DNA of 15,816 nt, taken from UBA10107 sp964572885. GTDB taxonomy: Archaea; Nanobdellota; Nanobdellia; Woesearchaeales; UBA10107. Position 1 is the stretch's first letter. Each line of letters begins with the position of its first letter. The translations under genes were made by a program, and so were the position numbers. Where the stretch lies: assembly GCA_964572885.1 (NCBI GenBank), contig CAZNFC010000016.1, forward strand, positions 1 to 15,816, given 5' to 3'. The notes beneath the pieces are model-generated. The model was not told where the DNA came from. It ran no database searches and worked only from the letters and a program-made list of their open reading frames with translations. Positions 1 through 5,690 of the stretch are shown in pieces.

Positions 1-1
1 T

Positions 2-340
2 AGAAAGTTAATAGAGAGCACAAGAGATAACAAAGGAGTTAAAGTTAATTTCGCATTAGGTTATGGAGGAAGAGAAGAGATTGTTGATGCCGTTAATAAA
101 GCAATAAAGAAAGGAGTTAAAATAAACGAAAAAACAATATCTGAGAATTTGTATTTGAATTCAGAACCTGATTTAATTATTAGAACAGGAGGAGAACAAA
201 GAACTTCTAACTTCTTGCCTTGGCAGGGAATATATTCTGAATGGTTCTTCGTAAAGAAAACATGGCCTGAGTTTACAAAATTAGATTTGAAGAAGATAAT
301 TAATGATTTTAACTCAAGACAAAGAAGATTCGGGGTTTAG
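2..340 (+). CDS. uppS: Cis-prenyltransferase (polyprenyl diphosphate synthase, UppS family), 3' part
   Basis: The open frame enters from the left window edge and gives 112 residues of C-terminal sequence. The family signature is plain: PDLIIRTGGEQRTSNFLPW followed by a YSEW motif and a WPEF motif. This is the conserved region of Z-prenyl chain elongases that binds the isopentenyl diphosphate substrate (the R..R..S residues) and lies near the dimer interface. The enzyme adds isopentenyl units in cis to make the long lipid carrier used for N-glycosylation and cell-envelope glycan transfer at the membrane. The protein ends normally, shortly after the RQRRFG motif typical of the family. The catalytic N-terminal Asp lies outside the window, so completeness cannot be judged. 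Confidence 0.95.
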   Translation, partial: RKLIESTRDNKGVKVNFALGYGGREEIVDAVNKAIKKGVKINEKTISENLYLNSEPDLIIRTGGEQRTSNFLPWQGIYSEWFFVKKTWPEFTKLDLKKIINDFNSRQRRFGV

Positions 341-343
341 AAA

Positions 344-354
344 GATTTATTTAG
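344..354 (+). promoter_or_regulatory. TATA box for the 376-762 gene
   Basis: GATTTATTTAG is centred 27 nt before the ATG at 376, the spacing expected for a leaderless archaeal transcript. Confidence 0.5.
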
Positions 355-375
355 TAGTTAATTATCTTTATTTCT

Positions 376-762
376 ATGAAACCGCTTGAAGTAATTGCTG
401 AAGACGCAAAATCTATTGGAAGAAGCGCTAAATTTTTTGCTTATCATATATGTTTTATACCAAGTAGCGATAGAAAAATGGATGAAGAAGTTACTAATAG
501 TTCATCAAAAATAGATGAAGTTTTATGTGGTGGCTTTACAACATTTGCGGGGGCTATTTTTGGTATTTCAGCAGTAGCGGCCACAAGCATGGCGGTTCCT
601 TTACTTCTAAAAAATTATATTAATTTATCTAATGAGCAGACGAATACTTTACCTGTGTTAGGACTTGTAGTAACAAATGGTTTAAGTCTTTGTTATGAAT
701 ATGCCAGAAGTATAGTCAAAAGATCACAGCAGAATCAATCAATATTACCAAGAATCAATTAA
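376..762 (+). CDS. Small membrane protein of unknown function
   Basis: A 128-residue protein that I do not recognise. Residues 1-48 are mixed polar sequence. Residues about 50-78 form a Gly/Ala-rich hydrophobic segment (GGFTTFAGAIFGISAVAAT) and about 91-108 a second one, followed by a basic, Gln-rich tail. This predicts a two-helix membrane hairpin. It has its own TATA box and so is probably transcribed separately from uppS, which ends 35 nt upstream. Its stop codon interlocks with that of rpoL on the other strand in a TTAA tetramer at 759-762. The separate promoter and ordered hydrophobicity support a real gene, but its role is unknown. Confidence 0.7.
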   Translation: MKPLEVIAEDAKSIGRSAKFFAYHICFIPSSDRKMDEEVTNSSSKIDEVLCGGFTTFAGAIFGISAVAATSMAVPLLLKNYINLSNEQTNTLPVLGLVVTNGLSLCYEYARSIVKRSQQNQSILPRIN

Positions 763-1025
763 ATTTCTTTCAAAACAGCTTTCTCAAATTCTTCAACTTT
801 CTTCTTGAAGCTTGCAGCAGCTGATTTCATCAGCTTTCTTGGCTCTTTTCCTTCAATCCTAAGTTCAGGCTTGCCAACAAGAGGATGTCTCTTGTCTAAA
901 GTCGCTAAATCAACGCCTTTTGTGTTCCAAAGCTCATCTTTTACTGCGCTTGCAAGAGTAGCAAAATCATTCTCGAGCTTTATCTTAAGCATATCTTTTG
1001 TCTCGCTTAGAACTTTGATTTCCAT
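759..1025 (-). CDS. rpoL: DNA-directed RNA polymerase subunit Rpo11 (RpoL)
   Basis: An 88-residue protein starting MEIKVL, as archaeal RpoL proteins typically do. It carries the family hallmark HPLVGKPELRI, then a helix ending in acidic and lysine residues. Rpo11 pairs with Rpo3 in the alpha-like platform on which archaeal RNA polymerase is assembled. A longer frame reaches back to 1079, but I place the start at 1025. The TATA box CTTTATAAAG at 1047-1056 is centred about 26 nt before that ATG, so the longer version would begin upstream of its own promoter. The gene is divergent from the AbrB/PIN pair and ends in a 4-nt stop overlap with the gene at 376-762. Confidence 0.93.
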   Translation of the reverse strand: MEIKVLSETKDMLKIKLENDFATLASAVKDELWNTKGVDLATLDKRHPLVGKPELRIEGKEPRKLMKSAAASFKKKVEEFEKAVLKEI

Positions 1026-1046
1026 GTATTCTTGAACCGATAACTG

Positions 1047-1056
1047 CTTTATAAAG
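1047..1056 (-). promoter_or_regulatory. TATA box of rpoL
   Basis: CTTTATAAAG, centred about 26 nt from the ATG at 1025. It fixes the start and predicts a leaderless mRNA. Confidence 0.8.
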
Positions 1057-1083
1057 GTTTCCACAGGACACCCCGGCACAAAC

Positions 1084-1091
1084 TTTAAATA
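1084..1091 (+). promoter_or_regulatory. TATA box of the AbrB/PIN operon
   Basis: TTTAAATA centred about 28 nt before the ATG at 1115. A palindrome (1096-1112) lies immediately downstream. Confidence 0.7.
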
Positions 1092-1095
1092 TTAG

Positions 1096-1112
1096 TTATA
1101 CGTCATGTATAA
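1096..1112 (+). promoter_or_regulatory. Operator-like inverted repeat of the AbrB/PIN operon
   Basis: TTATAC-GTCAT-GTATAA is a perfect 6-bp inverted repeat. It lies between the TATA box and the start codon, overlapping the expected transcription start. AbrB-type antitoxins commonly repress their own operon by binding such sites, so autoregulation is a reasonable inference. Confidence 0.6.
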
Positions 1113-1114
1113 TT

Positions 1115-1330
1115 ATGGAATTCAAAACAAAAGTAAAGAAGTGGGGAAATTCATTGGGAATAATCTTGCCAAAGAAATTAGCAAGAAAGCAAAAAATGAG
1201 ACTGGGACAGGATATTGTCATAGATATTAAGACTCAGAATGTTCTAAGAGAAACATTCGGAACATTCAAATTTAAAAGATCTGTAGAGGAAATGATGAGG
1301 GATACAGATAAAGAACTTTATAATGACTAA
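1115..1330 (+). CDS. AbrB/MazE-type antitoxin
   Basis: A 71-residue protein. Residues 1-38 show the SpoVT/AbrB swapped-hairpin DNA-binding fold, with the diagnostic KKWGNSLGI and LPKKLARK stretches followed by the GQDIVIDI strand. The C-terminal part (about 45-71) is polar and charged and is where such antitoxins usually clamp the toxin. The last 8 bases overlap the start of the PIN gene, so the two are translationally coupled. The gene has its own TATA box and a palindrome at the transcription start. The role as antitoxin and autorepressor is inferred from family and arrangement. Confidence 0.85.
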   Translation: MEFKTKVKKWGNSLGIILPKKLARKQKMRLGQDIVIDIKTQNVLRETFGTFKFKRSVEEMMRDTDKELYND

Positions 1331-1691
1331 AAATATATTCTTATTTGATACATATGCACTTTTGGAGATAATTGAAGGAAGTGGGTCATATGCTGCTTAT
1401 CTGGATGCAGAGATTATAATAAATGATTTTATATTTGCCGAGCTATGTCATAGATTGATGCGAGAGAAAGTTCCCAATACAGATGATTATATGAAGAATT
1501 ATTCTCAATTCATAATCCATGCAGAACCCGAAACAATCAAAGATGCTATGCAATTCAGGATTGTCAATTCAAAAAAGAATCTGTCAATGACAGATTGCAT
1601 CAGCTATCTGATGGCGAAAAAACTTCAAATACCTTTTTTAACAGGTGATAAGGAATTTGAAAAATTAACAAACGTAGAGTTTGTAAAATAA
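1323..1691 (+). CDS. PIN-domain ribonuclease toxin (VapC-like)
   Basis: A 122-residue single PIN domain. The four acidic metal-binding residues expected of an active nuclease are all present: D9 (in LFDTYALLE), E40 (in FIFAELCHR), D91 (in LSMTDCISY) and D109 (in LTGDKEF). Toxins of this family are Mg-dependent endoribonucleases that cut tRNA, rRNA or mRNA when free of antitoxin. It overlaps the upstream antitoxin by 8 nt, forming a complete type II toxin-antitoxin module of about 580 bp. Length and motif spacing are normal and nothing suggests decay. The RNA target cannot be read from sequence. Confidence 0.88.
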   Translation: MTKNIFLFDTYALLEIIEGSGSYAAYLDAEIIINDFIFAELCHRLMREKVPNTDDYMKNYSQFIIHAEPETIKDAMQFRIVNSKKNLSMTDCISYLMAKKLQIPFLTGDKEFEKLTNVEFVK

Positions 1692-1697
1692 ACAAAA

Positions 1698-1708
1698 CTT
1701 TATAAATA
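1698..1708 (+). promoter_or_regulatory. TATA box for the 1733-2233 gene
   Basis: CTTTATAAATA, centred about 29 nt before the ATG at 1733. It follows directly after the PIN stop, so the next gene is a separate transcription unit. Confidence 0.75.
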
Positions 1709-1732
1709 AACTAATTCTAAATTCAGCTGGGG

Positions 1733-2233
1733 ATGGTAATGTTCAAAAAAGAGGACCTGTCTAAACTGCAGGAAGTTGATAAAAGAGTAAGAATAGCTTT
1801 TAATGCAGTAAGAGAAGAGATGGATGATCACTTAGCTTCTATAAATGATAATACTCAGGAGACTCAAGAACAAGCTAATAGAGTAGATGAATTGGAAGAG
1901 AAATTCGAAAAATTAAGAGAGAAATTCGATGAGATTCATATGATGCTCTCGCAGATGGATAAGAAAGGCGAATTTACTCTGACTGATTCTGAAAAAAATG
2001 TTTTCATGGTCCTTTATTCAATCGAGCAGACGCCGTTGAGTTTCACAGATATTTCTATGAGGACAGGATTAACTGAATTGGCTGTTAAGGCTCATATCTT
2101 CTCAATGATAAATAAAGGAATTCCTATAATCGAAAGAACAATTGATGCGCAGTCATTTTTTAGATTGGATAAAAAATTCAAAGAATTGCAAGCGAAGGAT
2201 AATGTCTTGAAGATTGATATGGAAAGTTTCTAA
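1733..2233 (+). CDS. Coiled-coil winged-helix DNA-binding protein
   Basis: A 166-residue soluble protein. Residues about 5-78 are charged and heptad-like (VDELEEKFEKLREKFDEI), predicting a long coiled coil. Residues about 84-148 read as a winged helix: a first helix (SEKNVFMVLYSIE), then a helix-turn-helix (LSFTDISMRTGLTELAVKAH) and a wing with KGIPIIERT...SFFRLD. This looks like a dimeric archaeal DNA-binding protein, a transcription regulator or chromatin-associated factor. The specific family is not recognised. The start at 1733 fits the TATA spacing; a Met two codons later is possible. It is convergent with the HicB-like gene, with shared stop tetramer CTAA at 2230-2233. Confidence 0.8.
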   Translation: MVMFKKEDLSKLQEVDKRVRIAFNAVREEMDDHLASINDNTQETQEQANRVDELEEKFEKLREKFDEIHMMLSQMDKKGEFTLTDSEKNVFMVLYSIEQTPLSFTDISMRTGLTELAVKAHIFSMINKGIPIIERTIDAQSFFRLDKKFKELQAKDNVLKIDMESF

Positions 2234-2568
2234 TTCTCACTTTTATGCATGTATTCTGCTATTGTTACAATTCCAGTCGGGCGTATAAATTCGTATGTAC
2301 TTTCAGGTTGATTCACTGTTTTCTTATTCCATCCATGACTTTTAAGAACTTCATCAATCGTTCCCATCTTAAGCAGCTCTTTAAGGAATGTACTAATGAC
2401 GGCTTCAATAGATGATTTTGCTTCTTTTTCATCTCTTCCGTGAGAAGCCAGTCCAAGTGCATCACAATCAGCAACGTATTTATTGTCTTCTTCTAATATT
2501 ACGAATGGCACAGCAAAAGAATACAATTGTTTATCTCTCACTTTTATTTCTGTTTTTGGTTTATCCAT
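2230..2568 (-). CDS. HicB-like antitoxin-domain protein, solitary
   Basis: A 112-residue protein. Residues about 15-66 match the partial RNase H fold of HicB: PFVILEEDNKYVADCDALGLASHG, then DEKEAKSSIEAVISTFLKEL. The segment IDEVLKSHGW follows, and then an unusual C-terminal extension of about 30 residues. HicB normally neutralises a small HicA double-stranded RNA-binding toxin encoded next to it, but no HicA-like frame is visible on either side. A longer frame to 2646 exists, but it begins upstream of the TATA box. The ATG at 2568 has that TATA 41 nt upstream and a GTGAT ribosome-binding-like sequence about 7 nt before it. It may be a regulator or an orphan antitoxin. Confidence 0.78.
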   Translation of the reverse strand: MDKPKTEIKVRDKQLYSFAVPFVILEEDNKYVADCDALGLASHGRDEKEAKSSIEAVISTFLKELLKMGTIDEVLKSHGWNKKTVNQPESTYEFIRPTGIVTIAEYMHKSEN

Positions 2569-2604
2569 TTTGCTTATCACTATGAAGACATTTTTAACTT
2601 TTGT

Positions 2605-2616
2605 CTTTATATATTT
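2605..2616 (-). promoter_or_regulatory. TATA box of the HicB-like gene
   Basis: AAATATATAAAG on the minus strand, about 41 nt before the ATG at 2568, giving a leader of about 14 nt. Confidence 0.6.
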
Positions 2617-2670
2617 TCTATATAGAAAATAATTAATACATATCATTTCTCACTTTATTCCTCATTCGTC

Positions 2671-2789
2671 ATTATTCCGACAGCTGTAATCATTCTTGCA
2701 GTAGAAATTCTGCCTAATGATGTCGGCATTAGTATATTTTAGCAATCTCTTGTCTGAATCATTCCGTTCGTATATAATACCGAATGATT
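2671..2789. repeat. TCGGAATNATT motif copies downstream of the winged-helix gene
   Basis: Three copies or near-copies of the 11-bp motif lie here: 2671-2680 (reverse), 2757-2766 (reverse) and 2780-2789 (forward, one base off). The last two form an inverted repeat, AATCATTC (2757-2764) and GAATGATT (2782-2789), around an AT-rich 17-nt spacer containing TATATAA. A separate small inverted repeat, CTAATG/CATTAG, lies at 2714-2732. The same motif recurs upstream of the gene. Confidence 0.6.
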
Positions 2790-2818
2790 AAAACTTCTAA
2801 GCGTAAATAATGACCATT

Positions 2819-2839
2819 AAAATGAAAAAGATGGCCATC
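2819..2839 (-). terminator. Possible terminator of the winged-helix gene
   Basis: On the minus strand the palindrome GATGGCCATC is followed by TTTTTCATTTT, about 12 nt after the stop codon. It is a weak stem with a U-rich tail, plausible for archaeal termination but not decisive. Confidence 0.35.
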
Positions 2840-2850
2840 ACTTAAAATAT

Positions 2851-3351
2851 TCAATCAAAATTGATATTCTCCTGTTTTTTCTGTTGCGAAGCGGATATTT
2901 TCTCATTCTTGATCAATTTCTGTAACTCTCTGACATATTTCATTGAAGTATCCAAATGATTGTTTATCCTCTGCACTGCTTTCTCAAAAGCGCCTTCTAA
3001 AGTCGAACCATTCAGTTTATACCCCACTATGACCTTTCCATCTGTAATATAAGAAGTTTTACTGATTAAATCAAGTTCTACCCACCTTTTCAGATAGTCG
3101 TACATTGTCTGTCTTGTGATGCCTGCGTGCAGTCCCATCTCCTCTACAGTCATTACTGCCGCCTCCGGCTTCTTATCTCTCTGAGCAGTCTTCATCTTCT
3201 CATAGAACTCTACAAGAACGTTATGCATCTTGTCTGTTGCTCCTTCTTTTCTCGGAGTCAAACCCATCCTGGAAAGGATCACTTTGCTGAGCTCTTCAGC
3301 AGTAGGATTCATCCCTGCCTCATGGTTTGTAATTACTATTTTTGCTGTCAT
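2851..3351 (-). CDS. Winged-helix transcription regulator with C-terminal coiled coil
   Basis: A 166-residue protein. Residues about 40-66 are a first helix region. Residues 67-97 hold a helix-turn-helix (MTVEEMGLHAGITRQTMYDY, then LKRW..LDLIS). Residues 98-115 form the wing (ITDGKVIVGYKLNG), and 118-150 a probable dimerisation helix, followed by a Gln/Lys-rich tail. The ATG has a strong ribosome-binding site, GAGGTTAAAATG. Motif copies TCGGAATNATT lie on both sides of the gene, and a perfect palindrome CCGAAT-TG-ATTCGG sits 16 nt upstream of the start codon. This is the expected picture for an autoregulator or for an initiator-type protein with iterons. The family is not identified. The nearest promoter-like sequences are weak (about 3405 and 3461). 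Confidence 0.82.
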   Translation of the reverse strand: MTAKIVITNHEAGMNPTAEELSKVILSRMGLTPRKEGATDKMHNVLVEFYEKMKTAQRDKKPEAAVMTVEEMGLHAGITRQTMYDYLKRWVELDLISKTSYITDGKVIVGYKLNGSTLEGAFEKAVQRINNHLDTSMKYVRELQKLIKNEKISASQQKKQENINFD

Positions 3352-3366
3352 TTTAACCTCTTTATT

Positions 3367-3380
3367 CCGAATTGATTCGG
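3367..3380. promoter_or_regulatory. Palindromic operator candidate CCGAAT-TG-ATTCGG
   Basis: A perfect 6-bp inverted repeat lying 16 nt upstream of the winged-helix start codon. Its arms share CCGAAT/ATTCGG with the surrounding TCGGAATNATT repeats. It is probably bound by the adjacent regulator; this is inferred from position and symmetry. Confidence 0.6.
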
Positions 3381-3610
3381 CTTAACATCTGACTACAGTA
3401 GATATTATGCCTTCAGGTTAATAAGTCTCACGCGAGGTTGTCCTGTGGGTAGTGCATATTATATAAGTAAAACTTAAAACTTATAGTTTAAACCCAATTA
3501 AAGGTCAAATTCAGATATGCGTACTGAACTACCTCTAAAATGGGACAAAATTTAATGATTTTTTCAGCAAAAATACTCATTCGAAATGATCTCCAAATTT
3601 CAGTTATTTG

Positions 3611-3747
3611 TCGGAATGATTGTTTAATCTGCATGCTTTTGTTATGTTTAGTTGTTTAACCGGGAGTAAGCAGTGGTTGAAGGTTGAACTTATTTGTCGG
3701 AATTATTCCCTAATAGAATAAATGATTCCGACTGGGTCGGGATTATT
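3611..3747. repeat. Four-copy cluster of TCGGAATNATT
   Basis: The copies TCGGAATGATT, TCGGAATTATT, TCGGAATCATT (reverse) and TCGGGATTATT fall in 137 bp. The variable position is the same in each, and all four bases occur there across the whole locus. The ordered variation looks like protein-binding sites rather than chance AT-rich sequence. Confidence 0.65.
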
Positions 3748-3936
3748 CACGAATCAATGAGTTTGTACAAAAGTATAGTTCTTCTCGAAAAACCGAGTTC
3801 CCAGACTCATTCGTGCATTTTCCCTCTAAAATACACCAGTATACGAATTATATACAAAAAAATAAGCAATCATATTTATCAGATTTTTGAGGTTATTTTT
3901 ACTAAATTAATGACTTAACAGTAGTAACAAATAGGA

Positions 3937-3959
3937 AGGTATATAAAGGGGTAATACCT
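3937..3959 (+). promoter_or_regulatory. TATA box inside an inverted repeat, promoter of the 3970 gene
   Basis: TATATAAAG (about 3940-3948) is centred 26 nt before the ATG at 3970. It is flanked by the arms AGGTAT (3937-3942) and ATACCT (3954-3959). A protein bound to this symmetry would cover the TATA box, so a repressor site is plausible. Confidence 0.6.
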
Positions 3960-3969
3960 ATCACTTTTA

Positions 3970-4431
3970 ATGAAAACATTAGATGACTTTTGCAGCAAAT
4001 TCTCAGATTTCATATTAACTCAATTTACATTAATAGGAGAGCAGGAGTTCAAGAAAGGAGGTAAAAAACTAATATATCTTGATTGCCCGAGCTGTGACGC
4101 AACATTATCTCAGGATCAAGAAAATATTAAAAGAGTAGCCTTGGAACATTACGCAGAGAAATGCTCAGATTATAGAGAACATAAAGCACAGATGAAATCA
4201 GACATATTTAATCATTACATGCTCCTTGATTATGGCTCACAAAGACCTTTAACTAAGGCAGAATTAGACGAAATCAATGCAAAACCAGACCTTCCTAATT
4301 TTATTCCTGATCCAACTCTTTCAAACGAACAAATACAGAGTGAACATGAAAGAATTGATGCTTTATTCGCTAAAAAAGTGAGAATTAAAAAAAGAAAATA
4401 TGGAAAGACTATTACATCTTTCCGATCTTAA
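3970..4431 (+). CDS. Hypothetical protein with a C2HC-type putative zinc-binding site
   Basis: A 153-residue soluble protein that I do not recognise. It has C39-P-S-C42 followed by H60 and C65 in a predicted helix (IKRVALEHYAEKCSD). This is a CxxC...HxxxxC spacing reminiscent of zinc-finger or zinc-knuckle modules. The C-terminal half is acidic, with the proline-rich stretch PDLPNFIPDP, and ends in a basic tail (KKVRIKKRKYGK). A DNA- or RNA-binding role is possible but only inferred. It is probably leaderless from the TATA at 3940-3948. Its last 20 nt overlap the 3' end of the zinc-ribbon gene on the opposite strand. Confidence 0.75.
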   Translation: MKTLDDFCSKFSDFILTQFTLIGEQEFKKGGKKLIYLDCPSCDATLSQDQENIKRVALEHYAEKCSDYREHKAQMKSDIFNHYMLLDYGSQRPLTKAELDEINAKPDLPNFIPDPTLSNEQIQSEHERIDALFAKKVRIKKRKYGKTITSFRS

Positions 4432-4555
4432 ACATCTTAGTGCCGCATTTGGAACAAACGCCTTTGATAGCATCCCTGCCATTCTTCATCTTAACTTGTT
4501 TTGCGTCCTTCATTTCCCTGCTCACTTTACACTTCATGCAATGTCCTTCTACCAT
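4412..4555 (-). CDS. 47-aa zinc-ribbon protein (DUF5679-like)
   Basis: A short frame on the minus strand encoding 47 residues: MVEGHCMKCKVSREM, a basic middle with NGRDAIKGVC, then SKCGTKMFKIGKM. Two CxxC pairs (C6/C9 and C34/C37) form a zinc ribbon of the DUF5679 type, common as a stand-alone small protein in archaea and bacteria. A strong ribosome-binding site GGAGG (4563-4567) lies 7 nt before the ATG. It starts 18 bp after the PAC2 stop codon, so it is the last gene of that operon. Its function is unknown; such proteins are presumed to bind nucleic acid or protein. It overlaps the convergent gene at 3970-4431 by 20 bp. Confidence 0.9.
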   Translation of the reverse strand: MVEGHCMKCKVSREMKDAKQVKMKNGRDAIKGVCSKCGTKMFKIGKM

Positions 4556-4573
4556 GTTTGTTTCCTCCAATTA

Positions 4574-5290
4574 TTATCCTAAATAACTTAGTTGCTTCTT
4601 TTGCTGAAGCTCTGTTGCCTGCTGGCCTTTTTGCAGAATCTGCTTCAATTTCTCCTCGAATTTCTCGGCTTCTTCTTCCAAAGGTTTAGGATCGACTTTT
4701 AATTCAAGATATTTATCCAATGCTCTTATAACTGCAGCCGCAGCTTTCGAATCAGGCATTGATGAATGTGTCTCAGAAAATATGCAGCTCAAAGGCTGCT
4801 TCATGTCTTTTGCTTTAAGCAATATTGTTCCTGTCACTCCCATTATTACTCCTTCTGATAATTCAGGTATCTTTAGTTTTTCAAATATCTTTGATTTCTG
4901 GGCATTATTGGAATAATAAAATGTTCTTGGATCAGTATTTTCTGCAGAAGTTCCGACACCTTCAATCGAGATTATTTCTTTTGCCTGAAGCATATTTGCA
5001 AGTTTCAATACAACATCACTGAACTGCCATTCAAGTCCTGCAGGATTTGTGACGACATGCAAAATAACTAAGTTATATTTTTGATTGTAAAATATTTCTA
5101 TCGGCTGGACAATCCTTCCTTTATGTATCGCAATCATAGGAGGGATATCTTCGCTTATCACTGTTCCGATAGATTCTGTTTCTAAATGATCAATAAGAAA
5201 TTCACTTACAATGGTTCCAATCAGACCATATCCCGGAAATCCTTCAAGAAGAATCACATTTTTTGGTTTCTTGTTGAGTAATATTTCCAT
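4574..5290 (-). CDS. PAC2-family protein (proteasome-assembly-chaperone-like)
   Basis: A 238-residue protein of the PAC2 family, with the typical N-terminal VILLEGFPGYGLIGTIVSE motif. Strand and helix elements IAIHKGRIVQPIEIF and EIISIEGVGT follow, then GVIMGVTGTILLKAK. Residues about 200-235 are a charged, Gln-rich coiled coil. Eukaryotic PAC2 acts in proteasome assembly, and archaeal members include PbaB-like proteins that bind proteasomes or fold clients. I chose the start at 5290: its ATG follows the upstream stop by one base and is preceded by GGAG, as expected inside an operon. A frame starting at 5308 would overlap the upstream gene by 17 nt. Second-to-last gene of the 6540-4412 operon. 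Confidence 0.88.
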   Translation of the reverse strand: MEILLNKKPKNVILLEGFPGYGLIGTIVSEFLIDHLETESIGTVISEDIPPMIAIHKGRIVQPIEIFYNQKYNLVILHVVTNPAGLEWQFSDVVLKLANMLQAKEIISIEGVGTSAENTDPRTFYYSNNAQKSKIFEKLKIPELSEGVIMGVTGTILLKAKDMKQPLSCIFSETHSSMPDSKAAAAVIRALDKYLELKVDPKPLEEEAEKFEEKLKQILQKGQQATELQQKKQLSYLG

Positions 5291-5291
5291 T

Positions 5292-5690
5292 TTACGGCTC
5301 CATACCAATCATCGCTATAATCAGGAATAGACCCTCCCCTATAAAAACTATTTGATACACTAATGGGTTTATAATGAACCCTACTCCGGGGCCTATACCG
5401 AACGTTTTAAGCGATTGTAGAATACCTGCGACCATCAAAATAAGTCCTATGAAGAAAGTCAGCCAGCCGAATGTATTTGAGTTTGCCAGTTCCATTATTG
5501 ATTCGATTCCTAAATATAATCCTCCAATAGCGACTATAAAAGGAAGAGATGCTACGAACCAATTTGCCTTAAGATAACTTGATAATCCAAGATTTAAAAT
5601 TTTTAAATCTTCAAGCATAGGAATTAGGCCAAGTAAAAATATAAGAAATCCGATTATTCCACTAATAATATCAGACTTGTCAAGACGCAT
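5292..5690 (-). CDS. Four-helix membrane protein of unknown function
   Basis: A 132-residue protein almost entirely in the membrane. Four hydrophobic segments lie at about 8-26, 45-63, 74-92 and 108-129, joined by short loops, with a basic or acidic N terminus (MRLDKSD). No signal or catalytic motif is visible. It begins 11 nt inside the end of the helical protein gene and ends one base before the PAC2 start, so it is translationally linked to both. This suggests a membrane anchor or partner for the soluble products, which is inference from context only. Confidence 0.8.
   Translation of the reverse strand: MRLDKSDIISGIIGFLIFLLGLIPMLEDLKILNLGLSSYLKANWFVASLPFIVAIGGLYLGIESIMELANSNTFGWLTFFIGLILMVAGILQSLKTFGIGPGVGFIINPLVYQIVFIGEGLFLIIAMIGMEP

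Larger units (their letters stand above)
3352..3969. other. 618-bp gene-free region with dispersed motif repeats
   Basis: By far the longest stretch without a convincing gene in this otherwise packed window. It holds copies of TCGGAATNATT at 3361-3370 (partial, reverse), 3611-3621, 3697-3707, 3721-3731 (reverse) and 3737-3747 (G for A). The first two forward copies lie in an 18-bp near-identical direct repeat (TTATTTGTCGGAATKATT) 86 bp apart. The copies at 3697 and 3721 face each other as a hairpin or palindrome. Also seen are the near-palindrome TCATTCGAAATGA at about 3579 and the tandem GGTTGAAGGTTGAA at about 3675. A 74-codon TTG-started frame crosses the repeats but does not look like protein. 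Confidence 0.65.

Noticed and set aside
1026..1079. N-terminal extension of RpoL by 18 residues
   Set aside because: The extension lies across and upstream of the TATA box at 1047-1056, and family members start at MEIKVL.
2569..2646. N-terminal extension of the HicB-like protein by 26 residues
   Set aside because: It overlaps the TATA box at 2605-2616 and reads as translated AT-rich promoter sequence.
3448..3533. Long-range pairing GGTAGT...GCATAT with ATATGC...ACTACC
   Set aside because: Two 6-bp arms with a 7-nt asymmetric bulge and a 55-nt loop are within chance for this AT-rich region.
3694..3918. A 74-codon TTG-started frame in the gene-free region
   Set aside because: It begins inside one motif copy and runs through two more. 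It has no ribosome-binding site or TATA at the right spacing, and its composition looks like translated AT-rich DNA.
3352..3969. CRISPR array or tRNA genes in the repeat region
   Set aside because: Copies are only 11-18 bp, unevenly spaced and in both orientations, and no cas genes are near. I found no cloverleaf by eye here or elsewhere in the window.
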